Source: Prevotella sp.
GTDB taxonomy: Bacteria > Bacteroidota > Bacteroidia > Bacteroidales > Bacteroidaceae
DNA length: 64,000 bases
Reading direction: 5' to 3'
Assembly (NCBI GenBank): GCA_022486815.1
Contig: JAKVJW010000001.1
Location: forward strand, 62,001 to 126,000
The notes beneath the pieces are model-generated. The model worked only from the letters and a program-made list of their open reading frames with translations. It made no database searches and had not been told where the DNA came from. The position numbers and the translations under genes are program-made. Numbering within the stretch: the first letter of the stretch is position 1; the number at the start of each line of letters is the position of its first letter. Shown in pieces: positions 1 through 7,810 of this stretch.

Positions 1-171
1 AAGATCTTCAAAATGCCATTGTACTGTATCTATCCAACATTTACGATAGAGCTTGTTTTCAATAGTGTCTTTGGAATAAGGATTATTGATTTGAGTATCA
101 ATATTATCTTCAAAGTGATAATCCACTATAGCTCTATTAAAAATTTGGTTTGCAATTTTGGTAAATGACAT
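1..171 (-). CDS. DUF4254 domain protein, N-terminal part (runs off left edge)
   Basis: Reading leftwards from an ATG at 171, 57 uninterrupted codons reach the window edge. The start (MSFTKIANQIFNRAI) and the later stretch NNPYSKDTIENKLY followed by WIDTVQWHFEDL match, from memory, the opening of the DUF4254 family. In Bacteroidetes this family usually sits near glycosyltransferase genes, but its biochemical role is not established. The gene is divergent from acpP with a 227-base gap that must hold both promoters. Only about the first quarter of the protein is visible, so domain completeness cannot be judged. Family assignment is from pattern recall, not a search. Confidence 0.8.
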   Translation of the reverse strand, partial: MSFTKIANQIFNRAIVDYHFEDNIDTQINNPYSKDTIENKLYRKCWIDTVQWHFEDL

Positions 172-309
172 CAGTTTTGTAAGAATTTATTAATTGCGCA
201 AAAGTAATTAATTTATTCTAAATATCCAACTAAAATTTCAAAAAAGGCGTTGAAATGTGCACAATATTGATAGGTTTGTGCAAAGTTAAATGCTTTTTTA
301 TTAAAAAAG

Positions 310-341
310 TTTGCTAATGTGAGGAAAAATTTGTTTCTTTG
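310..341 (+). promoter_or_regulatory. Probable promoter of acpP-fabF-rnc
   Basis: TTTG at 310-313, a 20-base spacer, then TTTCTTTG at 334-341. This resembles the Bacteroidetes primary-sigma pattern TTTG-N19..21-TAnnTTTG with one mismatch in the downstream box. The implied transcript starts about 50 bases before the acpP ATG at 399. Confidence 0.5.
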
Positions 342-398
342 CACCCGATTTTTAATTAGAAAGAAATTATTTATAAACGTTTTTTAAAGGTTACAATT

Positions 399-647
399 AT
401 GTCAGAATCAGAAATTGAAAAGAAAGTAAAAACTATTATCGTGGACAAACTCGGTGTTGATGAGTCTGAAGTTAAGCCAGAAGCTAGTTTTACAAATGAC
501 CTCGGTGCAGATTCTTTGGATACAGTAGAATTGATTATGGAATTTGAGAAAGAATTCAACATCTCTATCCCTGACGATAAAGCTGAAAAGATTGCAACTG
601 TTGGCGATGCTATCAAGTATATTGAAGATAACGCTTCTGCCAAATAA
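399..647 (+). CDS. acpP: Acyl carrier protein
   Basis: An 82-residue, acidic, helical protein with the GADSLD motif around Ser39, the serine that receives 4'-phosphopantetheine. It carries growing acyl chains as thioesters during type II fatty acid synthesis in the cytoplasm. Length and motif are typical of the family. It is followed after 21 bases by fabF, which overlaps rnc; this acpP-fabF-rnc order is common in many bacteria and supports all three calls. The ATG at 399 is preceded by an AT-rich leader with a plausible promoter at 310-341. Confidence 0.97.
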   Translation: MSESEIEKKVKTIIVDKLGVDESEVKPEASFTNDLGADSLDTVELIMEFEKEFNISIPDDKAEKIATVGDAIKYIEDNASAK

Positions 648-668
648 TTTGTTACTTATCTGCTATAG

Positions 669-1931
669 ATGGAATTAAAAAGAGTAGTAGTAACAGGAAT
701 GGGTGCAGTAACACCTGTAGGCAATACTCCTGAGGAAACTTGGAAGAATATTGTTGAAGGAAAAAGTGGTGCTGCACCCATTGCCCAGTTTGATGCAACC
801 AAATTTAAAACTCATTTTGCTTGTGAGGTAAAGAATTTGGATCTTAAGGATTATCTGGATCGTAAAGTTATTCGTACTACAGATCGTTATACCCAATTGG
901 CTATGGTATCTGCCATTCAGGGTGTGAAGGATGCCAAAATTGATTTAGAAACAGAAGATAGAAACCGAATAGGTGTCATCTATGGTGTAGGTATTGGTGG
1001 TATTCATACTTTTCAAGATGAAGTTATCTATTATGGCCAGAATCTTGAAAAAGGACCGATGTTCAGTCCTCATTTTATACCGAAGATGATTGCAGATATT
1101 GCTGCTGGTCAAATTTCTATTCATTTCGGTTTTCATGGACCTAACTATACTACCACTTCAGCATGTGCTTCTTCAAGTCATGCTCTTGCTGATGCCTATA
1201 ACCTGATACGTTTGGGTAAAGCTAATATCATAGTAAGTGGAGGTGCCGAAGCTGCAATTTGTGATTGTGGGTTAGGTGGGTTCAACTCTCTGCATGCTTT
1301 GTCTACACGTAATGATGACCCTGAGCATGCTTCTCGTCCATTCAGTGGAAGTCGTGATGGTTTCGTGATGGGCGAAGGTGCTGGCTGTCTTGTTCTTGAA
1401 GAACTTGATCACGCTAAGGCTCGTGGTGCTCATATCTATGCTGAAATGGTAGGTGAAGGTATGAGTGCAGATGCTTATCATATTACAGCTTCTCACCCTG
1501 AAGGGCTGGGTGCAAAACTTGTAATGAAAGATGCTCTTGATGATGCAGAAATGAAACCTTCTGAGATTGACTATATCAATGTCCACGGGACTTCTACACA
1601 TGTAGGTGATCTTTCTGAAGCAAAAGCCATCAAGGAAGTTTTCGGTGATAGTGCTTATAGATTGAATATATCTTCTACAAAGTCTATGATCGGTCATCTT
1701 TTGGGTGCTGCTGGAGCTGTGGAAGCAATGTTCTGTGTATTGAGTATCCGTGACGGTATCATTCCACCTACTATTAATCATAAAGAAGGTGATGATGATC
1801 CTGATATAGATTATAAGATGAACTTCACGTTTAACAAGGCTCAGAAGCGTACAGTAAATGCTGCCTTGAGTAACACGTTCGGTTTTGGTGGTCATAATTG
1901 TTGCGTGATTTTCAAGAAATATGTTAAATAA
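669..1931 (+). CDS. fabF: Beta-ketoacyl-ACP synthase II
   Basis: A 420-residue thiolase-fold condensing enzyme that extends acyl-ACP by two carbons from malonyl-ACP. The Cys-His-His triad is visible: Cys166 in TTSACASSSH, His306 in NVHGTSTHVGD and His343 in MIGHLLGAAGAVEA. The N-terminus (RVVVTGMGAVTPVG) and the C-terminal SNTFGFGGHN motif are standard for FabF. Length matches the family. The gene lies 21 bases after acpP, its substrate carrier, and its 3' end overlaps the rnc start by 11 bases, so the three genes are probably cotranscribed. Nothing looks odd. Confidence 0.97.
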   Translation: MELKRVVVTGMGAVTPVGNTPEETWKNIVEGKSGAAPIAQFDATKFKTHFACEVKNLDLKDYLDRKVIRTTDRYTQLAMVSAIQGVKDAKIDLETEDRNRIGVIYGVGIGGIHTFQDEVIYYGQNLEKGPMFSPHFIPKMIADIAAGQISIHFGFHGPNYTTTSACASSSHALADAYNLIRLGKANIIVSGGAEAAICDCGLGGFNSLHALSTRNDDPEHASRPFSGSRDGFVMGEGAGCLVLEELDHAKARGAHIYAEMVGEGMSADAYHITASHPEGLGAKLVMKDALDDAEMKPSEIDYINVHGTSTHVGDLSEAKAIKEVFGDSAYRLNISSTKSMIGHLLGAAGAVEAMFCVLSIRDGIIPPTINHKEGDDDPDIDYKMNFTFNKAQKRTVNAALSNTFGFGGHNCCVIFKKYVK

Positions 1932-3024
1932 TTTTTTAGATAGGTTAGGGCTTCTTTTCTGTAAAGAAAAGGAGCTCTATTTGTCTTTACACCGTGTTCT
2001 CGGTTTCTATCCTCATGACATTACACTTTATAAGATGGCATTGATGCATAAAAGTATCATGCATCGTAATGCAAAGGGGAAACTGATAAACAATGAGCGA
2101 CTTGAATTTTTGGGTGATGCTATTCTTGATGCGATTGTAGGGGATATTGTTTATCGTCATTTTCCTGGAAAAAGGGAAGGTTTTCTCACCAATACACGGA
2201 GTAAACTTGTTCAGCGTAACACGCTGAACAAATTAGCTGAAGAAATGGGAATCAATCAGTTGATACTTTCAAGTGGACATAGTATTTCCCACAATAGTTA
2301 TTTGGGCGGGAATGCTTTTGAAGCTCTTGTAGGTGCACTTTATTTGGATCATGGCTATAATGCGTGTATGAAATTTATGCAAAAACGTATATTGGCCCAA
2401 ATGATTAATATCGATAAGGTGGCTTATAGAGAGGTCAATTTTAAAAGTAAACTGATAGAATGGAGTCAGAAAAATAAGGTAAAACTGACATTTAATATTC
2501 TTGCTCAGACAAAAGACAAGAATGGAAGTCCTGTTTTTCATTATCAGGTTATAATGGAAGGCATTAAGGGTGGAGATGCTGAAGGATATACCAAAAAGGA
2601 AAGTCAGCAAAAGGCTTCAAAATGTACTTTGGACAGACTCCGTACAGATACCCAGTTTATAGATTCTGTGTTCTCCGCGAAAGGGAATCGTACAAAAATG
2701 GAGGAAGAACCGGTTGAAAATGTACCGGATACAGACAAAAAAACTGATTTTATCATTTCTCAAAATAAACCAGAGGACTCAAAAAAACATAAAAATGTTT
2801 TCAGTGAGGAGGTCTTTATAGATGAATCTGGGAAAAATTCTCGTCATACTCCTATGTATGCTTCTGATAATGAAGTAGCCGGAAGTAAAATATTTGAAGA
2901 TAAAACAAAGGAAGAAGAGTCTCTTGATTTAAAGGATATTCATATTGGCTCTGAGTTATCTTCTAAATCAAAGGAAAATATTATAGCTGCTGCTGAAGAT
3001 GTTGCTTTTGATAAGGGAGAATGA
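1921..3024 (+). CDS. rnc: Ribonuclease III with a long C-terminal extension
   Basis: A 367-residue double-strand-specific endoribonuclease that processes rRNA precursors and structured RNAs. The RNase III signature ERLEFLGDA is at residues 59-67 (Glu62 and Asp66 are metal ligands). A second acidic site holds Glu134 in GGNAFEALVGA, where Asn131 stands at the position I expect to be Asp in the E. coli enzyme. A dsRNA-binding domain covers about residues 173-243. Beyond this lies a charged, low-complexity tail of about 120 residues, making the protein well over the usual 220-250. The ATG overlaps the end of fabF by 11 bases, suggesting translational coupling. A strong hairpin follows the stop. 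Confidence 0.93.
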   Translation: MLNNFLDRLGLLFCKEKELYLSLHRVLGFYPHDITLYKMALMHKSIMHRNAKGKLINNERLEFLGDAILDAIVGDIVYRHFPGKREGFLTNTRSKLVQRNTLNKLAEEMGINQLILSSGHSISHNSYLGGNAFEALVGALYLDHGYNACMKFMQKRILAQMINIDKVAYREVNFKSKLIEWSQKNKVKLTFNILAQTKDKNGSPVFHYQVIMEGIKGGDAEGYTKKESQQKASKCTLDRLRTDTQFIDSVFSAKGNRTKMEEEPVENVPDTDKKTDFIISQNKPEDSKKHKNVFSEEVFIDESGKNSRHTPMYASDNEVAGSKIFEDKTKEEESLDLKDIHIGSELSSKSKENIIAAAEDVAFDKGE

Positions 3025-3038
3025 TGAATTTATTGTTT

Positions 3039-3087
3039 ATCTGAAAGGGAAAAGGACAACCAACTTGTATTCTCTTCCCTTTCAGAT
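3039..3087 (+). terminator. Hairpin terminator after rnc
   Basis: A perfect 13-bp inverted repeat, ATCTGAAAGGGAA at 3039-3051 and TTCCCTTTCAGAT at 3075-3087, with a 23-base loop and an AT-rich, T-containing tail. It lies 15 bases after the rnc stop and should end the acpP-fabF-rnc transcript. Confidence 0.75.
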
Positions 3088-3254
3088 ATTATTTATTTAT
3101 AGTTTCCCTTTTAAATAATGGGATTTGGATGATTTATTATAAGCTTCCATTTATTTTGAATTGTTTTTAATACTTAATTATTAAAAATCGTAAAAACTGC
3201 ATCTTTATCAAAAGTTTAGGTTATTTTTGTAACTTAAAGTTTAATAATGAAACA

Positions 3255-4766
3255 ATGAGTCTAACAAGCATAATAAGACCATTTTTTAAGCCCCGAATGA
3301 AAGAATTGGAGAAGTATGATTTTGATGCAGAAGGGCTGCAACAAAACGCTCTCCGCCGTTTGATTTCTAAAGGACAAAACACGGAATATGGCATCAAGCA
3401 TCTTTTTAATACAACTAAAAACTATGACCAGTTTATTCAAAACGTGCCTCTTAATTCTTATGAGACACTGAAGAGTGATATTGATCGTATGCGTCATGGA
3501 GAAAGTGATATTCTCTGGCCTGGGGTGGTAAAATGGTATGCTAAATCATCAGGTACGACAAATGATAAAAGTAAGTTCATTCCTGTTTCTAATGATGGCT
3601 TGCATCGAATTCATTATAGAGGTGGTGCTGATGTAGTAGCATTTTATTTGTTCAATAATCCTAAAAGCCACCTTTTTGATGGTTGCAGTTTGATATTAGG
3701 AGGTAGTCATGCCTCTAATTATAATCTGCCGGGTAGTTTGGTAGGAGATTTAAGTGCTATCCTTATTGAAAATATTAATCCTCTGGCTAATTTGTTCCGT
3801 GTTCCGAAAAAGGGAACAGCTCTGTTGAGTGACTTTGAAGTAAAACGTGACCGTATAGCCCATGAAACAATACACAAAAATGTGACGAATATTTCTGGTG
3901 TACCATCGTGGATGTTGTCGATTTTAGTCAGGGTTATGGAACTTTCCGGGAAAAATCATCTGGAAGATGTATGGCCGAATCTGGAGGTGTTTTTTCATGG
4001 TGGAATAGCTTTTACTCCTTATCGTAAACAATATGAAGATCTGATTACTTCGTCTAAGATGCATTATATGGAGACCTATAATGCCAGTGAAGGTTTCTTT
4101 GGAATACAAAATGATCCTGATGATCATTCTATGCTTCTGATGCTTGATTATGATGAGTTTTACGAATTTATTCCTATGGATGAATTTGGAGCTGATCAAC
4201 CTACAGTTGTTCCTTTGTGGGGAGTAGAAACAGGTGTCAATTATGCAATGGTTATTACAACTTCTTGTGGCCTTTGGCGCTATACGATTGGTGATACGAT
4301 TCAGTTTACAAGTAAGAATCCTTATAAATTTATTATTACTGGTCGAACAAAATACTTTATCAATGCTTTTGGTGAAGAATTGATTATGGACAATGCTGAA
4401 AAGGGCCTGGCTTATGCCTGTGAGAAAACAGGTACTCAAGTATCAGAATATACAGCTGCTCCTGTTTATATGGATAATAAAGCTCATTGTCGTCATCAGT
4501 GGCTGATAGAATTTTCCAAAGAGCCTTCAGATTTACAGGAATTTACTACGATTCTAGATAAACGACTTCAGGAAATAAACAGTGATTATGAAGCTAAGCG
4601 TTTTCATGATATTACACTTCAACCTCTGGAGATTATCAAGGCTCGTCCTAATCTTTTTAATGACTGGCTGAGGTCTAAAGGGAAACTTGGAGGACAACAC
4701 AAAGTGCCTCGTTTAAGTAATAACCGTAAAAATATTGACGAACTTCTAGCTATGAATGGGGATTAG
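3255..4766 (+). CDS. GH3 auxin-responsive-promoter family protein (acyl-adenylating enzyme)
   Basis: A 503-residue protein of the GH3 superfamily, related to plant acyl-acid amido synthetases that adenylate a carboxylate and join it to an amine. The P-loop-like nucleotide motif KSSGTTNDKSKFIPVS lies at about residues 98-113. Further typical elements are YNASEGFFG and the GDTIQF / TGRTKYFINAFGEE region. GH3-like proteins are common in Bacteroidetes, but their substrate is unknown and the plant hormone name should not be read as function. It stands alone after the rnc terminator. The next gene begins near its stop, so the two are probably cotranscribed. The ATG at 3255 gives the expected N-terminus. 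Confidence 0.88.
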   Translation: MSLTSIIRPFFKPRMKELEKYDFDAEGLQQNALRRLISKGQNTEYGIKHLFNTTKNYDQFIQNVPLNSYETLKSDIDRMRHGESDILWPGVVKWYAKSSGTTNDKSKFIPVSNDGLHRIHYRGGADVVAFYLFNNPKSHLFDGCSLILGGSHASNYNLPGSLVGDLSAILIENINPLANLFRVPKKGTALLSDFEVKRDRIAHETIHKNVTNISGVPSWMLSILVRVMELSGKNHLEDVWPNLEVFFHGGIAFTPYRKQYEDLITSSKMHYMETYNASEGFFGIQNDPDDHSMLLMLDYDEFYEFIPMDEFGADQPTVVPLWGVETGVNYAMVITTSCGLWRYTIGDTIQFTSKNPYKFIITGRTKYFINAFGEELIMDNAEKGLAYACEKTGTQVSEYTAAPVYMDNKAHCRHQWLIEFSKEPSDLQEFTTILDKRLQEINSDYEAKRFHDITLQPLEIIKARPNLFNDWLRSKGKLGGQHKVPRLSNNRKNIDELLAMNGD

Positions 4767-4833
4767 GTTTAGAGTGAATCAATTCAAGGTTAAAGCGAGT
4801 AGTAGTGAAATAGATATAAAGATTATTGGGTTC

Positions 4834-6816
4834 ATGTTAACATCTGAATATCATCATTTAAAGCTTTCAATAAAGCAGGGAGTATATTCGGTCATTAGCT
4901 TGTTGTTTTTATCGGTCTTATCCCAAATTTTCGGCAGTTGTGCAAGAATGGGACAGCCTGATGGGGGATGGTATGATGAAATTCCTCCAAAAGTCGTCGG
5001 TGCTCATCCTACAGACGGTGCTAAAAATGTGAATTCCAAAAAAATCAATATTATTTTTAGTGAATTCATCAAACTGGACAATGATCAGAGCAAAATCGTA
5101 GTTTCTCCTCCGCAACTGGAGGCACCAGAGATTAAGAGTGAAGGGAAAAGTATTCGTGTGACCCTTGCAGATTCTTTAAAGTCGAATACTACTTATACGA
5201 TTGATTTCAGTGATGCCATTAGTGATAACAATGAGGGTAATCCTTTAGGTAACTATACATATAGTTTTTCTACTGGCGATCATATTGATACACTGGAGGT
5301 GTCCGGATATGTGCTGAATGCAGAGGATCTCGAACCCATTAAAGGTATCCTTGTCGGAATGTATAAGGATCTTTCCGATTCAGCATTTATAAAACTTCCG
5401 ATGCTTCGGGTCAGTCGAACAGATAGCCGGGGTAGGTTTGTTATCAAAGGTGTTGCACCCGGATCTTATCGTATTTATGCTTTGCAAGATGCTGATGGTG
5501 ACTATAAATTCAGTCAAAAAAGTGAGAAAATCGCTTATTCTCATCAGATTATAGTACCATCTAATAAATCTGATATTCGTCAGGATACCATTTGGACAGA
5601 TTCTTTGCATATTAAGAATATTGGCCGTGTATCTTATACTCATTTTTTACCTGATAATATTTGTTTAAATGCATTTACTGAGGAAATGACGGATCGGTAT
5701 CTATTGAAGAGTGAGCGGAAGAATGCGGATCATTTCATTTTGTATTTTAGTTATGGAAGTCTGGAAATGCCAGTGATAAAGGGTTTGAATTTTAATGAAA
5801 AGAATGCTTTTATAGTGGAGCCTGCAGAAAAAAAAGATACCATTACTTACTGGTTACGGGATTCTTCTCTTATTAACCAAGATACACTTCGTATGGCGGT
5901 GAACTATCTTGCAACTGATAGTTTAGGCAAACTTGAAAATAAGACAGATACTCTGGAAATTCTTTCAAAAGATACCTATGCGAAACGGATGAAGCGGGAG
6001 CAAAGGGCTTTTGAAACCTGGCAAAAACAACAGAAAAAATTGAAGGATAAAGAAGAACCATATCAGACGATCATGCCAAAATTAGCCATGTCTGTAGAGA
6101 TCAATATTCCTACAAATATGGCCCCGGACCAGAATATTCTATTTACATTTCCCAAACCTTTGGCAAATATAAATACTTCTGCAGTCCACCTTTATGCTAA
6201 ACATGATACACTTTGGTATCGATCACCATTTGAATTCAAGAAAATAAAAGATAGGAAGTATAAGTTGCTGGCGGAATGGCGTCCGGGAATAGAATACTCT
6301 CTTGAAATCGATTCTGCGGCATTCACGGATATTTATGGTACTGTGTCAGGGAAATATAAGCAAGGGATTAAAATTCCATCAGATGATCAATTTAGTTCGC
6401 TATTTGTTACTGTGAATGGTATGGCTGACTCAACGGTTGTAGTACAACTTCTTGATCAGTCGGATAAGGTAGTTAAAGAAGTGAGTACTAAGACAGGGAC
6501 AGCAGAATTCTATTATATTAATCCGGGGACTTATTATATGAGAATGTATGTTGACCGGAATAAAAACGGTCGTTGGGATACTGGTGATTATAATACTGAC
6601 AACCAGCCGGAACCGGTATATTATTACCCTGAGTCAATTGATTGCCGTGCTAAATGGGATGTCAGTCGGGACTGGACTCCGCTGGGACGTCCTTTATATC
6701 AGCAGAAGCCTATTGCGATAACCAAACAGAAGCCGGATACAGAAAGAAAAATAAAGCATCGTAATTTAGAACGTGCTAATAAACTGGGGATTCCGTATAC
6801 TCCTCCAAAACCATAA
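4834..6816 (+). CDS. Ig-like domain lipoprotein
   Basis: About 660 residues from the chosen start. The N-terminus has a hydrophobic stretch ending in a lipobox-like IFGSC (Cys36), so it is probably a lipoprotein exported to the outer envelope. The next segment (PPKVVGAHPTDGAKNVNSK followed by IIFSEFIKLD) is typical of SbsA-type bacterial Ig-like domains, and a carboxypeptidase-regulatory-like fold is likely at about residues 155-230 (RGRFVIKGVAPGSYRIYALQD). The reading frame is open back to an ATG at 4756 that overlaps the GH3 gene by 11 bases. I prefer 4834 because it gives a normal signal-peptide length, although 4756 cannot be excluded. Role unknown; large surface proteins of this kind are common in Bacteroidales. 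Confidence 0.8.
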   Translation: MLTSEYHHLKLSIKQGVYSVISLLFLSVLSQIFGSCARMGQPDGGWYDEIPPKVVGAHPTDGAKNVNSKKINIIFSEFIKLDNDQSKIVVSPPQLEAPEIKSEGKSIRVTLADSLKSNTTYTIDFSDAISDNNEGNPLGNYTYSFSTGDHIDTLEVSGYVLNAEDLEPIKGILVGMYKDLSDSAFIKLPMLRVSRTDSRGRFVIKGVAPGSYRIYALQDADGDYKFSQKSEKIAYSHQIIVPSNKSDIRQDTIWTDSLHIKNIGRVSYTHFLPDNICLNAFTEEMTDRYLLKSERKNADHFILYFSYGSLEMPVIKGLNFNEKNAFIVEPAEKKDTITYWLRDSSLINQDTLRMAVNYLATDSLGKLENKTDTLEILSKDTYAKRMKREQRAFETWQKQQKKLKDKEEPYQTIMPKLAMSVEINIPTNMAPDQNILFTFPKPLANINTSAVHLYAKHDTLWYRSPFEFKKIKDRKYKLLAEWRPGIEYSLEIDSAAFTDIYGTVSGKYKQGIKIPSDDQFSSLFVTVNGMADSTVVVQLLDQSDKVVKEVSTKTGTAEFYYINPGTYYMRMYVDRNKNGRWDTGDYNTDNQPEPVYYYPESIDCRAKWDVSRDWTPLGRPLYQQKPIAITKQKPDTERKIKHRNLERANKLGIPYTPPKP

Positions 6817-6854
6817 GTTTTTTGAGTTATAATATGATATAAAGAAAAATTGTA

Positions 6855-7673
6855 ATGAAAAAATTTAGATATTTGATTTCTTTTTGTCTATTGTTGATAA
6901 CTGCTCTGCCAGTTTCTGCACAGTGTAATTTTAGGAATACAGCATTTCAATCTGGTGAATTTCTAGTCTATAATATGTATTATAATTGGAAATTTGTATG
7001 GGTAAAAGCTGGAACAGCCAGCATGTATACTGTTGCCAGTCATTATAATGGCCGTGATGCTTATCGCAGTAGTCTGACTTGTCGGGGTAACAATAATGTT
7101 GATGATTTTTATATTCTGAGGGATACGCTTCTAAGCTATACCACTTTGGATCTGGTGCCATTATATTATCGTAAAGGAGCGCACGAGGGTAACAGATACA
7201 CTGTTGATCAGGTGTTTTATACTTATCCCAGAGGTAAGTGTCACATTCGCCAGCATCGTCTTCATCATAATGGAAAATCTGAATGGGGGAGTCACACTTA
7301 TAATGATTGTGTCTATGATATGCTTAGTATTTATATGCGGGCACGTAGTTTCAATCCAAAGGGCTGGAAGAGAGGACATGAGATAAAGTTTCCTATAGTT
7401 GATGGCAACAGCCGTGATACGGCAGAATTAAAATTTGATAAAGTTGTAAATATCAAAGCAGATAATGGCCATGAATATCGTTGCCTCCGTTTAGCTTATC
7501 TTGAATGGGACAGGAAAAAGAGCAGAATGGAACGTATAGTTGATTTTTATGTTACTGATGATTTGAATCATTTACCGGTGGTTCTGGATATGTACCTACG
7601 GTTTGGACATGCCAAAGCTTATTTGGTGAGCATGAAGGGTATTCGTAATCCAATGTCGGCACAAATAAAGTAG
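6855..7673 (+). CDS. DUF3108 domain-containing exported protein
   Basis: A 272-residue protein with a clear signal peptide (basic start, hydrophobic core, ending near SAQC at residue 24). The body, including FLVYNMYYNWKFVWVKAGTA and later YRKGAHEGN, matches the DUF3108 family as I remember it: periplasmic or outer-membrane-associated beta-rich proteins without an assigned activity. It follows the Ig-like lipoprotein by 38 bases on the same strand and may be cotranscribed. A strong bidirectional hairpin lies downstream. No catalytic motif is apparent. Confidence 0.8.
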   Translation: MKKFRYLISFCLLLITALPVSAQCNFRNTAFQSGEFLVYNMYYNWKFVWVKAGTASMYTVASHYNGRDAYRSSLTCRGNNNVDDFYILRDTLLSYTTLDLVPLYYRKGAHEGNRYTVDQVFYTYPRGKCHIRQHRLHHNGKSEWGSHTYNDCVYDMLSIYMRARSFNPKGWKRGHEIKFPIVDGNSRDTAELKFDKVVNIKADNGHEYRCLRLAYLEWDRKKSRMERIVDFYVTDDLNHLPVVLDMYLRFGHAKAYLVSMKGIRNPMSAQIK

Positions 7674-7725
7674 AGTATTTGAATATAATCTAGAGAAAGA
7701 GTATAAAAAGTAATAACTAAAATAG

Positions 7726-7757
7726 ACCCTGAAAGTTAGATAAAAAACTTTCAGGGT
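7726..7757. terminator. Bidirectional terminator between convergent genes
   Basis: A perfect 12-bp stem, ACCCTGAAAGTT (7726-7737) and AACTTTCAGGGT (7746-7757), with an 8-base loop. T-rich sequence follows on the plus strand (TTATTTTAAT), and A-rich sequence precedes it, giving a T-rich tail on the minus strand. It sits between the DUF3108 gene and the leftward RNase R gene and can serve both. Confidence 0.85.
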
Positions 7758-7810
7758 TTATTTTAATATCAAGACAATCTCCTTTTAATAATCAAGTATT
7801 AAGAAGATAA

